Below, piece after piece: positions 1 through 11,769 of a stretch of DNA of 64,000 nt. The DNA is from Phoenix dactylifera (Eukaryota; Streptophyta; Magnoliopsida; Arecales; Arecaceae): positions 2,720,738 to 2,784,737 of the forward strand of contig NC_052404.1 in assembly GCF_009389715.1 (NCBI RefSeq). The letters run 5' to 3'. Made by a program: the position numbers and the translations under genes. The notes beneath the pieces were generated by a model. It was not told the origin of the DNA. It saw nothing but the letters and a program-made list of their open reading frames with translations, and did not search any database. Numbering within the stretch: position 1 is the stretch's first letter; every line of letters begins with the position of its first letter.

Positions 1-105
1 ATGTATATATGTGTGCGTATTACTATGTTTGTGTATATATGGGTATATATGTGTGGATCTGCACACAATATGTACATCCACACAAACAATATATGTACTT
101 ATATT

Positions 106-108
<3 letters not shown>

Positions 109-140
<32 letters not shown>
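109..140. repeat. (AT)n microsatellite
   Basis: An uninterrupted run of AT dinucleotides lies in an AT/GT-rich stretch (1-190). Open frames across it are Tyr/Ile/His-rich and have no coding character. I see no gene in 1-720. Confidence 0.95.
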
Positions 141-143
<3 letters not shown>

Positions 144-721
144 TACATATATGTATATGATATATGTACATGTATATATTTATAATTGGGCATTGCCAAT
201 TGCAAAATTTGACACGCAAGCCCAACTGAGAGAGCCAGTCCATTTACTAATATGCCATCCTAGATTTATGCATACACATATATCAATGCACTATGATTTA
301 AAAATTGATGTAATAATACATTTAAATTTTTTAAAAAAATTATGAGAATGGAGATATATTTCTTGCTATCACAAAATAAATTTGGTTTTAAATATTTATA
401 AAGATCAAGATTTAGCAATGCAAGTTTTTTGAAATATGTCAATTGAAGATAACAAATAAGACCTGTAAAATGTCGAAAGATGTCTAAGGGCCAACATTGA
501 CCAATCATGATAAGGAGTATTTGGTAAATAAAACTGAAAAATATAGGGCCTCTTTAGCATTGTTTTTATTTTTTTAAGAAAATAAAATTATATAAACTAA
601 GATAAAAACATGTTTGGTGCTATTATTTTTTTTTGTGTTTTTAAAAGTTGCTATCATTATTTTAGAGAAATAAATTAAAAATTCTTATTTTCAATATTTT
701 CAAAATAAAAAAATATTTTTT

Positions 722-1330
722 TGCAGTACTGCTAACACCACCTCTACCATCACCATTGTGGCCTCCTTTCTCATCATAGTCGCTTTCACCACCATCATTA
801 CTATCTCTACTAATATTACTGCTAATCCCACCAGCATCGCCGCCTTAATCATACCACCGCCGCTACCATTGCTTTCTTCAAAATAGCTTAACACTTGAGC
901 CACCACCATTGTTGTTTATGCTGCATCATGCCACCATCACATCATTCGTGCCCTCACCATTGTCGTTGCTACCTGCACTAACATTATTGTCTTCACTATG
1001 CCATTGCCACCACTATTACCATTTTCAACATATCGCGATACCCCAACCACCACCATTAATGTTTATGCTACATCATGCTGCCATCACATCGCCTATGCCC
1101 CCACCATTATTGATGTCACCATCACCACTAGCACACCATTGTTGCCATCATCCTTACCCTCCACCACATCGACGATGCATTCCTACCATCACTGTCGCCA
1201 TCCTACCATCACTGTCGCCATCGATATCATCTCCAACTACCCCACGCCATTGTCACCTTACATCAATGTTACTAGCAGCTCGGCTATCTCCGTCATTACT
1301 ACTGTCACCTCCATCATCATCACTTATATT
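722..1330. repeat. CAY-rich degenerate trinucleotide region
   Basis: About 600 bp is dominated by ACC/CAT/CAC triplets, so every frame gives Pro/His/Ser/Thr- or Met/Val-rich low-complexity peptides. It contains an exact short duplication at about 1180-1221 (a 21-bp unit beginning TCCTACCATCACTG, repeated back to back). It is most simply an old expanded trinucleotide satellite flanked by AT-rich DNA, not a gene. Confidence 0.8.
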
Positions 1331-1654
1331 TATATTTTTTAAAAATTGGACTATATGAAAGATATTTATATTTCTACAAATTTTAAAAAATAAAAATATA
1401 TTTTTTAATTTTTTAAAGTAAAAAAATGAAATGTGATGCCAAATGGCACCTTAGTATACATTAAACAGTATTATGGTATTATGTATTACCTAGCTCGATG
1501 ACCTTGTTACCGGAAAAGCTAAGACCACCTCCCACAATTGCAATTTGATACTCAATGGATTGATTTGTGTAAGAGAAGGGAAGAATGATTGATGAAGAGA
1601 GGATGCTTCCCGTTGGGCTCGATAAAAAATGATATTGATTCATAAAGAAGACGT

Positions 1655-2048
1655 TTTATTATTATTATTATTATTTTTTGCTGTGACAAAGGGTGGGGGG
1701 GGAAGGCAACCTCCCCCATGTAGCAACCCCACATCGGGCCCCTCTCCCACTGGGACATGTCCGATACGGATAGAAAGCACCCCCTACCCCCTCGGAGGTA
1801 GAGGCATACTTATGTTTCTCATATCCTCCCCACCTTGTGGGCGGCTCCACCTACATGGTAACCTCCTCACGAGTGAGTACGTCATCCCGGTGCCACCTTG
1901 GTACTAGCCGACCAATAGCGCTTCCAGACCCCGTGTCCAAGCGTGGGGTATCCGTTCCCCGAACTTAATCGATGTCTGTATGTTTCGAACTGGAATTACT
2001 TGGTTGGAAGCAAACGTCCTATTCCAACTGAGCTACCACCTTGGTGGC
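1655..2048 (-). mobile_element. tRNA-derived SINE, minus strand
   Basis: Read on the minus strand, the element starts GCCACCAAGGTGGTAGC. It has an RNA polymerase III A box (TAGCTCAGTTGG, complement of 2024-2035) and a B box (GTTCGAAAC, complement of 1982-1990) with tRNA-like spacing, then a body of about 300 bp and an AAT-repeat tail at about 1655-1678. It shares its head and the internal words GTGACGTACTCAC and GGTGGGGAGG with the plus-strand element at 14535, so the two form one family. A target duplication is not clear because both flanks are TTATTA-like and merge with the tail. Confidence 0.85.
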
Positions 2049-2639
2049 TTATTAGTTATTTTTGAGGGCAAGGAGCTGGTCTACGATCGACCATCATAGA
2101 GGGTTCTAATTCTCCCTCTAATCTTACATGTTTTGTAGTTTGTTAGTGCATTTGGTGGGAAAGAAATTTGAGGATTTATGTGCTAAAATTTATCATCGTA
2201 ATATGGTCGAAAGAACCACTTATGTACAAGTTATCTCTTCGTACTTCTTTTAATGAGTTTGGAGATGAAGAAATGATTCATGTTTTGGCTAGAGACCTTA
2301 ATGGGTTAGGAATTCGGTGAGTATATACAAATGGTTCTGATCCTTCTCTCCACTCGCATCAAAATATATGGATAGAGTTTCCAATCAAAACTATGCATGA
2401 AGGAGAGTGAGGAGAGTGACCAATATACTCGGTGATCTCGAGTAGGTTATTCTTCAATTTGCTTACCTGTGGAGGAGCATTATGGCTATCATTGACATAA
2501 GATATGTGCACTCATCTTCATATTATTTATGATTTTAGTTGACTATAGGATCCATGTTTATATGCATTTTGTGTGTATGCTTGTATGTCGTATCAAAGCG
2601 CCACAACCCATGGAACATTCTATGATCATGCAAAGCATG
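2049..2639. other. Intergenic, nothing recognised
   Basis: Unique-looking AT-rich DNA between the SINE and a small hAT-like element. No frame above background and no motif I can name. Confidence 0.5.
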
Positions 2640-2647
2640 ACAAGATC

Positions 2648-2825
2648 TAAAGTGGCAATCTGGTCCGGTCAAATCGGATACGGATTGCATTGGATATAGA
2701 ATAAATCAAAAATTTGATAATCCGAATTCGACATATTTATTAAACAAATCAAAAATTCAAATCCAAACTTGATTATTTTATTTAAAGTTGAATCAATTTA
2801 AACAAGGTAAGTATTGCCAACCTTT
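2648..2825. mobile_element. 178-bp hAT-like MITE with perfect 8-bp TSD
   Basis: The element is flanked by an exact 8-bp direct repeat, ACAAGATC, at 2640-2647 and 2826-2833. Its ends are imperfect inverted repeats: TAAAGTGGCAAT on the left, and AAAGGTTGGCAAT as the reverse complement of the right end. This matches the hAT layout (YARRG-x-TGG-CAA ends, 8-bp duplication). The interior carries GGATACGGAT and AATCCGAATTC words. It has no coding capacity, so it is non-autonomous. Confidence 0.85.
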
Positions 2826-3149
2826 ACAAGATCAGAGATTTTAGATTAAAATTATTTGTAGGTTAATTTCTGATTAATTTTGAAATAATAGAAAAAATAA
2901 TAAAATTAAGACTATGTTTTCCCATGACTTCTCACCATCTTGGTTTTTCTTCTGCATGCCTAATTCATTATTGTTCGATTGAAGGAGGTTAAAAGAGGAA
3001 AATTAAAAACAACTAGGATAATTTGGTTGCAAAGAAATATATGGAAAAAAAAAGAGACTAATTATTAAAAAATAATTTAAAGTGTTTCAAATTCACTAAT
3101 TTTCTAGTGAAAATAAAAATTATATTTTTTAAAAAAATTATAATTTAAA

Positions 3150-3370
3150 CCACACCCGTCCTCATCAATACGTCGCGGATACGTAGGATATCTTGGTCGG
3201 CCGAGATATCCGACTCCACCCTAATTCGCTATTCCGATTCGCCTCATACTCGCTATCCCATCACCGCTTAGCTCGAGCCCAAGCCGATCTTTCTTAGCCG
3301 AGCATGAGCATACTTTTCTCTACTCAGCTCTAACCGATCCGAGCCGAGCCGACCCGAGCCGAACCAAAGA
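3150..3370. repeat. GAGCCGA/CCGATC word-rich stretch with hairpin
   Basis: A GC-richer island upstream of eRF1 is composed of GCCGA/CGAGC words. It includes an 11-bp inverted repeat, GGATATCTTGG (3186-3196) and CCGAGATATCC (3201-3211). The style resembles the interior of the hAT-like elements here, but I could not find matching termini or a target duplication. It may be a decayed member of that group. Confidence 0.35.
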
Positions 3371-3799
3371 GTCCGTTAACGAGATGACAACCAGCGATAT
3401 ACTAAAATATGAATATTCCTATGAGGCCCAACCTTTTCACCAACCCAATCCATTAAAAAAAAAAAAAAAAAAAGAAGAAGAAGAAATTCATGCCACAGCT
3501 GGTTCGGTCGTCGGGGTCCGTTTCGTGCATGGTGACACGTGGCAGTGAACTCGTTTGGTAAAATAGCTGGGCACCGAAGCATTGGTTTCTAAAATAATAT
3601 TAATGGCATACGCGGCTACGCCAAATCCCGAAATCCAAACCTAGTACGGGACTACGGCACTAATTGTTTGATAAAAAGTAATATTATTTTAACATTCTTA
3701 GATTTTAATAAGGATAAAAACTTCAACCGTAGGATCGAAAATCAAACGGCTGTGAGGGCCACGGTAACGCCTGCAAGGACGCGTCGCACCTCTGCCCGC

Positions 3800-3807
3800 T
3801 ATAAATA
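3800..3807 (+). promoter_or_regulatory. Probable TATA box of the eRF1 gene
   Basis: TATAAATA lies in a GC-rich context about 30-40 bp before a GC-rich then CT-rich leader (3830-3900), the usual arrangement for a plant housekeeping promoter. The transcription start was not mapped. Confidence 0.5.
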
Positions 3808-4489
3808 TCTCGCTTCGTGGGTTCCGGCGGAATATTGAGCCGGGACGGGGGATCGCTGCAGCCCTCTTAGGTCATCCCTTTCGCTCTCTTTTCTCCGTTT
3901 TTTTTTTCTTTTTCAAATTCCTCTAATTGGTGGTAGTATTCGTTTGATTTTTTTTGGCTATCAGCTGATGGATGAATTTTGTTTGTTTTGTTTTAATCTG
4001 TTTCTCTTTGTTCTGATCTCAATCTGTTGTTTCTTTGATCTGGATTTCTCTTTAGATTGCTCCTGATTTTGGTTTAGATCCATGAGTATGTATCATAATT
4101 CTTGATTGCTTTTACTTTCTTTTCTTTGCAATGGAAATCGTAGATGTGACTCTTATACTACAGGGTTTTTGATTTTTGTTTGGAATTTCTGTCTATTTTG
4201 TGCTGTTTTCCTTTTGATTTTGTTGGTTTGCGTGGGATTGGTTTATAGAACCCTAAGGGAAAGGGAACCGGTAGGTCAGTCTCTTTGTGGTAGGTCAGTC
4301 CCTCTGTGGCGATGTCCTTATATGATCTCAATCTGCTTAAATGTGATATAGTCTCACAAGATTTTGTGGACATGGTTATTGATTGTGAACTCGAGGGAAA
4401 AAATTCAAAATGTATGAGATTTATTAGTGTACATGTTGTTCTCTTTAAAAGGATTGCATGTTTTTTGTATTTTTCTGCAAAGTTACATG

Positions 4490-5010
4490 CAGGGGTGAAA
4501 GTGGACTAGACAGTATCTGATCCATCTTGGTGTCCAAATATATTGGGATATGGATATAAATTTGGGCATTCAACTAATAGTTGTATCCATATCTATATCC
4601 ATATCAACGGAAAATCGATAAGGATACGGATCGACAATTATTTGATCCACATCCGAATATCCAATTCTATCTGTAATCCTATTTAATCTTATATAGCACC
4701 CATGAACTTTTAAGGAAACTAAGTGACATATTAATATGTTAGTAACTTGAGTTATCTTCCACTTAGTAATATCTTTGATTTTTTGGTCATAAAGTTTGAC
4801 TATCTGATAAAAATCTGTATTTGAAATCGTATTTTCAATATTCGATTTGTATCCATTTCCATCTAAAACCAAACATCCAATCTACTTTCAATATCGTACT
4901 TTCAATATCTGTACTCATGAATTTTTGTATCCAACTAACATCCACATTCGCCAAACAAAAACAAATGCAGATATGGATAAAAACTAATATCCAATCTGTT
5001 TTCAACCCTA
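4490..5010. mobile_element. hAT-like non-autonomous element, 521 bp
   Basis: The left end is CAGGGGTGAAAG. The right end read in reverse is TAGGGTTGAAAA. The flanks GTTACATG (4482-4489) and GTTTCGTG (5011-5018) agree at 6 of 8 bases, as expected for an aged 8-bp hAT target duplication. The interior is crowded with GATATGGAT / ATCCATATCC words on both strands. It lies in the eRF1 leader intron and encodes nothing. Confidence 0.75.
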
Positions 5011-5400
5011 GTTTCGTGCTTCAAATTATGTCTGTGAGGAAACTGGTTTTCCAGCTAAATATGATCAGCCTGATCGAAGCCATTGGCATACCTTTGTTAG
5101 ACAATAGCGAACATGGTTTATAGGGTTTGACCAGCCCTTTGTCGTGGCCATGTCATATAAATTTAATGTCATCTAGTGAAGTTTGATCCTATTAATTCAG
5201 TATGATTGTTTTAATCAGCCAAAGTGTGAGAAACAATGGTTGCCTAAAAGAATTTTGTTCGCATTCTTTTTATTTTTGTAGAACTAATTAAGTTTACATT
5301 TCAATATGTTTCATTTTGATCTGATTTTTCCTTTGATCTATGAGCATGTATCGGAGTTATTCTCCGCTCTCTCCCAACCCCCCGCCCCGTCCGCCCCCAA

Positions 5401-5430
<30 letters not shown>
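5401..5430. repeat. (AG)n microsatellite
   Basis: AG dinucleotide run with one interruption, preceded by a C-rich stretch, inside the eRF1 leader intron. Confidence 0.9.
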
Positions 5431-5431
<1 letters not shown>

Positions 5432-5677
5432 AAGAGAAGAACTTAGATTTGATTGGATTGCTAAACTTCTTTAGAAATCAGCATTATTTTGTGCTATGGT
5501 TTGTCTGATTTTTTTTTTGCTTGGATTTTGTTCATAAGTCTCAGAAAGTCAACAAGTTTATTTGCATGTGGCTCTGATGATAATATGTTTTCAATCTTTT
5601 TTAATGGTTGTTTTGATGTTTATTCCCCAAATGTATAATCAGTAAGTATGGTGCCCACATGGTTGAGGTCAGAAACC

Positions 5678-5704
5678 GGGGGGGGGGGGGGGGGTGTGTG
5701 TGTG
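5678..5704. repeat. G17 homopolymer and (TG)n
   Basis: Seventeen consecutive G followed by TG repeats, within the eRF1 leader intron. Homopolymers this long are also prone to assembly error. Confidence 0.85.
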
Positions 5705-8700
5705 CTGTGAAAGATTGTGTTTGGTTGGTGAGATTGCATATTGGAATTTTCCTGTCGAGTTGATGAGAATGCTACAGCTTTTTTGCTGGAAGGTCGTTGT
5801 CATGATTAGAATCATGTGAAATTTATTGATCTTGTTTTTTTTTTTTTGATGGCTTACATGCTACTGTGATTTGCTCTATAGTTGGGTACTTAAGATTGTA
5901 GTTGCTGGAAAGCAGGTTTTTCCTTATGACTTAGTGGCTTCAAGGGGCCAGTTATAAGCCAGTTGGAGCCATTTGTTGGTATTTTTTGAAGAAAATTCAG
6001 CTCTGCATCTGGGACAAGAAAATTCAAGTTATTTTCCTGCTTTTCTGAATATCTGGTGGGTCCAACATTATTAGCCTTTTGGCGATATTAGAAGGAAGAC
6101 TCAATTCACATCCATGATCCACTAAGAAAAATTGAACAAGGTTTGAAAATCTTGAAAAGAGGGAATATATAAATGGTCGGAAGCTTTGAACAGATTTGAA
6201 TCCTGAAGATCTCTAAAGCTCATTGTGCCTTCATCCGATCATGCCAGCAAGCATGCAGTTTCCTGGTTAGGCCATCTTGAAATTGGGCTTTGATTTGATC
6301 TTTTCTTCGAACTTCTTTTCTTAAAGATATCAAGGGTTTCTTGTAAGTACAGAATTGTCAATATGGGTAAATGAAATGCACGGGTGAGGTTCAGCTGAGA
6401 GCTATTGGCTGGAGAAGTTCCTTACTGAGTTAATTTAGCAATTTTATTAGCATAGTTAGGCTCATGGATTTTATTTCTGTTAGGAATGTGGTCATCCTGG
6501 AAAAGAATTTGAAGATTAAGAATACTAGCCATGTGGATTGTCTTGTTCTCTCTTGTTTGTTTTATTATCTCACAAAAAATTACTAACCGATTAGAAGTTG
6601 ATATTCTGACTAGTAGAATGTGAAATATAATATAGGGCTTGCCTTTCCATATGCTCGAATTCTAGAAACTGATTCAATAAAAGGATTATTACTCTCTCGT
6701 GGTTTGCTCCAAAAATTGTCAGCCATACTTCAATTATTTGCTTTGAAACATTAAACTGAGTTTTGCTGTTCTGTATTCTTCTTTTAATTTAAAATATTTT
6801 CTTGTATTTTGAAGATCTCTTTTAGATCAAGATTAATTTTGGGTTGACATAAAATCTGGTCCCTAACACATATGATTCTAAATTACTTTGCTTAACTTAA
6901 TTTCACTAAAGTAAAAGGTTGTTTGCAATATATTTTAGTTTTCCATCATCTTGTTGTTTCTAAAAGAAGGTCAACTCAAAGCAGTGGTTTTTATGGTTCA
7001 CAAAGAAGTTTGAGGTGTGCTTAAGGATATTGGGGCTGAAGGACAAGATAGCTGCACAACACAGATCGGCAGTACAATTTTTGGGAAGGACCTAATGGAG
7101 AAAATGCAAGCGAATTTCTTTCACAATTTAGTTCGGCATGTATGAAGTTTCTATGGAGTATTCATGGCCAACAAGCCTATTGCTGTATCTCGACTTTAGG
7201 AATGCCCTAGCTCCTTTTGTTTATATTTTTGGCCATATTGACCAACAACTTTTCCCTCCCCATGCACAACCTTCAAGACTAAACATGCCAATAGGTAATG
7301 ATCACTTTGTTCTATTGATGCAACATCTAATCTTTTTCTAGTTTGTTAGTTATTTACTTATTTTAGTCCTAAATTTACCAAATCATTATCTCTTAGGTTC
7401 TGGGTTGGTTGCTGAGAAAATGAGGGAATCTTCTTTTCCGTTGTTTGACAACAAAAGAAAAGTCAGGAAGAGAAAAACGTAGTTAAAAAAGGGCATTTTA
7501 GGAAGAGAAAAACATAGTTAAAATAAAGGGCATTTTTTCTCCCTAAGAGTCTTAAAATCTTTGTTCTCCTAAATGCAGTGTTTTGGAAAGAAATAATGAA
7601 AAGAGAAGGCGATCAAGAAAAATTTTAACCATATCTTAGCCACTTTCTTCATAAGTTTCTTCCTAATTCTCGTATCTCAAACGTGCAAAGTTATCCAATT
7701 GATTTTCTTTTCTTTTCTTGCAATAATGTACTTTTCTTTTTATTTCATTTTCTTGGCAATCAAAAATAGCCTGGGTGCTTGTTATGCATCCACGACATCA
7801 TTATCACGAAATACATGTAGCTTCGGTACTTACAAAAAGATTTTATCAGTAACATTATCTGGCACATTGATCGGTACACTTTTGGAGTTCATTTCTGCTG
7901 CATCTTTCATTTGATGTGCTATATATTTTTATCCTCTCCATACTTGTATAACTAAATACGATTGTCCTAAGAAAACTTTTCAAGTAATTAATTTCCCACT
8001 TAACTATGCTGTGATTGAGCAAAGAATATTTCAGAACGATTCTCTGCTATATGACCTGACACCTATTCAAAGGCAGGAATTTTTTATGCGGAATTGACTG
8101 AGAAGTAATTACTCAAGAATAGCCAAGGTTCATGTTACCTGTTTAATGACTCAGTAGTCCATGAATTCTGATATATCTGATGTTATTTGATATTTCTGGA
8201 GGATTATGTTTGGCTTAAAGCTGTTTTCACTCACCATTCATATCGATCTACACTTGCTGACACTAGAGAATAAGCGTCGAGTTTAATTTGATGTACTTTG
8301 TTAAAGAGGGAAAGGGGGTGTCGGTGTATGAGTTATAATATACTATCTAATGCCAGTCCCTTTGGATATGATTATTTTTTAATTAAGTTCCTTTGCAAAA
8401 GCCTCCTAGTTTATCAGAATTACAAACAGGTCGTATGAAGCTGGAATATATCTCATTTTGATTGAGACCAATCTATTTGTCAATGGTCACGCAACTAGGT
8501 TAGAAAGATCTCGGCCCCATGTATAATGTCGTCTTGGTCTTATTATTAAATGGTCAAAGATCCATGGCAGACCTGGATTTAATGATCCTAAGTAATTAAG
8601 GCTTCTACTTAATTATGTTCTCTGAAGCAGTGGTATGTTAAATCAAATTATCAATATCATGACACATGCTGTCACTATTGGGTGTGGGTGTATCACCGTT

Positions 8701-8960
8701 CCAATTTTGTCTTCATCATGTTATCACATATTTCGTGCCATGTATCATGTGCTTTCCAACATTTTCAAAATGTGAACATCATGTGGCCTAGGCATATAAT
8801 CTTTTGGGTCTGCTGTTGTTCTCAGAAATATATGCTTCTCTAAGTTGCATGCGCTATAATTTATTATTCTGTTTATAATGTGGTTTCTTAACATATATGT
8901 TTGCGGATAATATGTTTATGCAGGTAGATCTCTGTCCTTTGTGCTGTGAGCTTTCTTAAA

Positions 8961-10271
8961 ATGGCTGATGGTCATGAAACTGATAAGAACATTGAGATAT
9001 GGAAGGTTAAGAAATTAATCAAGGCATTAGAAGCTGCAAGAGGTAATGGCACTAGCATGATATCTTTGATCATGCCACCTCGTGATCAAATTGCTCGAGT
9101 TGCTAAAATGTTGGGTGATGAATATGGAACTGCCTCTAACATTAAGAGCAGAGTCAACCGGCAGTCTGTATTGGCTGCCATTACTTCTGCGCAGCAGCGG
9201 TTGAAGCTTTACAACAAGGTTCCTCCCAATGGACTAGTTCTATACACAGGAACCATTGTTACCGAAGATGGCAAAGAAAAGAAGGTCACCATAGATTTTG
9301 AGCCGTTCAAGCCCATTAATGCATCACTGTATCTCTGTGATAACAAGTTTCATACTGAGGCGTTGAGTGAGCTTCTGGAATCTGATGACAAGTTTGGTTT
9401 CATCATAATGGATGGAAATGGAGCTCTTTTTGGCACTTTAAGTGGCAATACTCGTGAAGTGCTTCACAAGTTCACTGTGGATCTTCCAAAGAAGCACGGA
9501 AGAGGAGGGCAGTCAGCATTGCGATTTGCTCGCCTCCGTATGGAGAAGCGCCATAACTATGTCCGCAAGACAGCTGAACTTGCTACACAATTCTTTATCA
9601 ATGCTTCCACAAGTCAGCCAAATGTTGCTGGATTGATTTTGGCGGGTTCTGCTGATTTCAAAACAGAGTTGAGTCAGTCCGACATGTTTGATCCTCGCCT
9701 ACAAGCTAAGATTCTCAATGTGGTTGATGTCTCATATGGAGGTGAGAATGGCTTCAATCAGGCCATTGAATTGTCAGCAGAGATTCTATCAAATGTCAAG
9801 TTCATACAGGAAAAGAAGTTGATAGGAAAGTATTTTGAGGAAATAAGCCAGGACACTGGAAAATATATATTTGGTGTGGATGATACACTGAAAGCTCTTG
9901 AAATGGGTGCTGTTGAGATCCTGATTGTGTGGGAAAATTTGGATATCAACAGATATGTGCTAAAGCACAGTACTAGTGGTGAAATCATTATCAAGCATTT
10001 GAACAAGGATCAAGAAGCAGATCAGGACAACTTTCGAGATCCTGCAACATCTGCAGAGCTGGAAGTGCAAGAGAAGATGCCTCTCTTGGAGTGGTTTGCT
10101 AATGAGTACAAGCGTTTTGGGTGCTCCCTCGAGTTCGTTACCAACAAATCTCAAGAGGGCTCTCAGTTTTGCAGGGGTTTTGGTGGCATTGGTGGGATCC
10201 TTCGCTATCAGCTAGATATAAGGGCTTTTGATGAGCTGTCTGATGGAGAATACTATGAAGATTCTGAATAG
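8961..10271 (+). CDS. eRF1: Eukaryotic peptide chain release factor subunit 1 (eRF1)
   Basis: A 436-aa protein, the usual length for eRF1, in a single coding exon. It recognises all three stop codons in the ribosomal A site and triggers peptide release, working with the GTPase eRF3 in the cytosol. Visible motifs are GTS at residues 30-32, NIKS at 60-63 (stop-codon decoding loop), YLCDNKF at 124-130 (the YxCxxxF decoding motif) and GGQ at 182-184 in KKHGRGGQ (the catalytic tripeptide of peptidyl-tRNA hydrolysis). The C-terminal domain, which binds eRF3, ends in an acidic tail (GEYYEDSE). The ATG at 8961 is used. The in-frame GTG five codons upstream is not a plausible plant start, and family proteins begin MAD. 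All key residues are intact. The stop is TAG followed by CAATCA, and there is a 3' UTR intron; both are known regulatory features of plant eRF1 genes. Confidence 0.98.
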   Translation: MADGHETDKNIEIWKVKKLIKALEAARGNGTSMISLIMPPRDQIARVAKMLGDEYGTASNIKSRVNRQSVLAAITSAQQRLKLYNKVPPNGLVLYTGTIVTEDGKEKKVTIDFEPFKPINASLYLCDNKFHTEALSELLESDDKFGFIIMDGNGALFGTLSGNTREVLHKFTVDLPKKHGRGGQSALRFARLRMEKRHNYVRKTAELATQFFINASTSQPNVAGLILAGSADFKTELSQSDMFDPRLQAKILNVVDVSYGGENGFNQAIELSAEILSNVKFIQEKKLIGKYFEEISQDTGKYIFGVDDTLKALEMGAVEILIVWENLDINRYVLKHSTSGEIIIKHLNKDQEADQDNFRDPATSAELEVQEKMPLLEWFANEYKRFGCSLEFVTNKSQEGSQFCRGFGGIGGILRYQLDIRAFDELSDGEYYEDSE

Positions 10272-10277
10272 CAATCA
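10269..10277 (+). promoter_or_regulatory. TAG-CAATCA stop-readthrough context
   Basis: The eRF1 stop TAG is followed directly by CAATCA, which fits the CARYYA readthrough consensus known from tobamovirus replicase leaky stops and from plant eRF1 transcripts. In plants this motif plus a 3' UTR intron is described as an autoregulatory switch. When eRF1 is abundant, termination here leaves a downstream exon junction and the mRNA decays by NMD. When eRF1 is scarce, readthrough spares the mRNA. Confidence 0.8.
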
Positions 10278-10605
10278 GCCAACCTTGAACTGGATCCGGT
10301 CCAGGAGGAGCCTGTGCTGGCCCTTCCTGTGACCGGACATGCTCCTCGGGGGCTGCACATCTTCAGAAAAAAATTTATGGGTTTGTGCCTTCTTTCTATT
10401 GCTACTAACTTCAAAACATTTGCATTTACTTATCATTTTCTTATGTTTTGGGATTCACACTTCTCGTTGATCTTCATTTTGCTAATAAGTGATTTTATTT
10501 TTGTTTTCAGGAGCAAAGAACAGTTTCACAGTGATCGGGATGGAGCATTTCATTGACTGGCATGACAATATGATATGGAAAATTGAAGATATCTCAGCTG
10601 CCTGA
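10272..10605 (+). other. eRF1 3' UTR intron and open readthrough extension
   Basis: After the TAG the same frame stays open for 36 codons to a likely donor (ATGG|GTTTGTG, intron 10381-10510). The acceptor is TTGTTTTCAG, ending at 10510. Joining at this junction keeps the frame open for about 30 more codons, to TGA at 10603-10605, giving a 67-codon extension. The donor lies 109 nt after the stop, beyond the roughly 50-55 nt limit for exon-junction-dependent NMD. The extension (begins QSANLELDP, ends KIEDISAA) matches no domain I know. Confidence 0.7.
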
Positions 10606-11769
10606 TGCTGAGATCTTGGAGGTTTATTAGTGCTTTGTTAGGTCCTTGCAACTAGAAATAATGGCTTTACTCTGTGGCAGGCGTGCCTGCTTTGAAGAGT
10701 TTCCTGGCTGTTCTTATTACAACTGAAACAATTGCAGTTGGTTTGTCATGGTAGAACCTATTCTCGAGTATGTGTGCTTGTTTGTGCTGCTTATTTTTGT
10801 TGTCTTAGAATCCTTGGCAGTCTATGATGTCACTTGAAACGTTGGAATTCAACTTTTGTCATCAGCACAAGTCAGACTCTATAAATGGGCGGCAGCGTAT
10901 TGAGCAACAGATTGTTTTCTGTTGGCTCAATGTTTAGGAATCTTGGTTTGCTAATCTGTAGGAAATCTGTCAATGATCAATGTGTATCTCCTTTTAAGCA
11001 GTGGCATGTCGAGCATTCCTGATCACCGACCAGAACGAAAGGTAATGAGTGACACTGGATATCAGCATTTCCCTTTTGGAAGATCGAATGCCTAGTTCTT
11101 ATCTACTACTCATGTAAATGTTAACTTTGTTGTGGAACATATTTAAATGCTTTGAATACAAAATGTTGCTGTTATCTGTTTGACAGCTGCTATGACCAAT
11201 GGCGTGCAAGTATTCCATCAAACTTGAGTGCAACATGAACTTTATTCTGTTAGATGTTTTTGAGCGTAATATCTGGTATTGGCTGTGGACAAATCTAAGA
11301 AGTGCTTGGGGGGATGGTAGTACAACTAAACAGGTTAGCAGGTGTATGGAGGTTAATTTGACATGCAGCACTTTCACCACTAGAGCGTAGAGGCCGAGGT
11401 GTACGCTCTTGATCTCAGATGCTCTGCAAAGTGAAACATTCCATTAGTTCTATACAATCTGGTTTTTGTGGTGAGTGTTTGTTGAATGCCTTCATGACTA
11501 ATGCTAGCTGCAACCTGATACCGTCTGGTTATATGTATAACTTGTGGCTGTTCCCTTGTATTGGTGCTTTTGGATAGACATGGGAAAAGCCAATCCTGCC
11601 AAGTACCCCGGCTACAGAGGCTGCAGAAAATTTAATCCACCTAGGGTTGTAACTCTGTTTCTTTAGGTTTGTGTGGGAGGCTTGTTGTTAGTTAAGCAAT
11701 TGTTATACACCCTAAATGACACTGGCAGAATCCTGGAGGGAAGGAAAAAAGAAAAGAAAAAAAGTTCTA
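10606..11769 (+). other. eRF1 3' end and intergenic spacer
   Basis: T-rich sequence typical of a plant 3' UTR continues from the readthrough stop for some hundreds of bases. The poly(A) site cannot be fixed by eye. No further gene is seen before the LTR fragment. Confidence 0.45.

Larger units (their letters stand above)
3830..8960 (+). other. eRF1 5' UTR with a ~5 kb intron
   Basis: The leader appears split. A first non-coding exon begins near 3830, with donor candidates AG|GTCATC at about 3870 or GTGGTAGT near 3929. The second part begins after the acceptor TTTATGCAG ending at 8923, and the start codon is at 8961. The T-rich DNA between looks intronic and holds a hAT-like element (4490-5010), an AG microsatellite and a 17-bp G run. 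No coding frame is convincing within it. The exact donor needs transcript data. Confidence 0.55.

Noticed and set aside
909..1358. 149-aa and 114-aa Pro/His/Ser/Thr frames
   Set aside because: Composition follows the CAY trinucleotide repeat in all frames, and there is no domain.
8946..8960. Five-codon N-terminal extension of eRF1 from a GTG
   Set aside because: GTG is not used as a start in this class of plant gene. The ATG at 8961 gives the normal MAD N-terminus and length.
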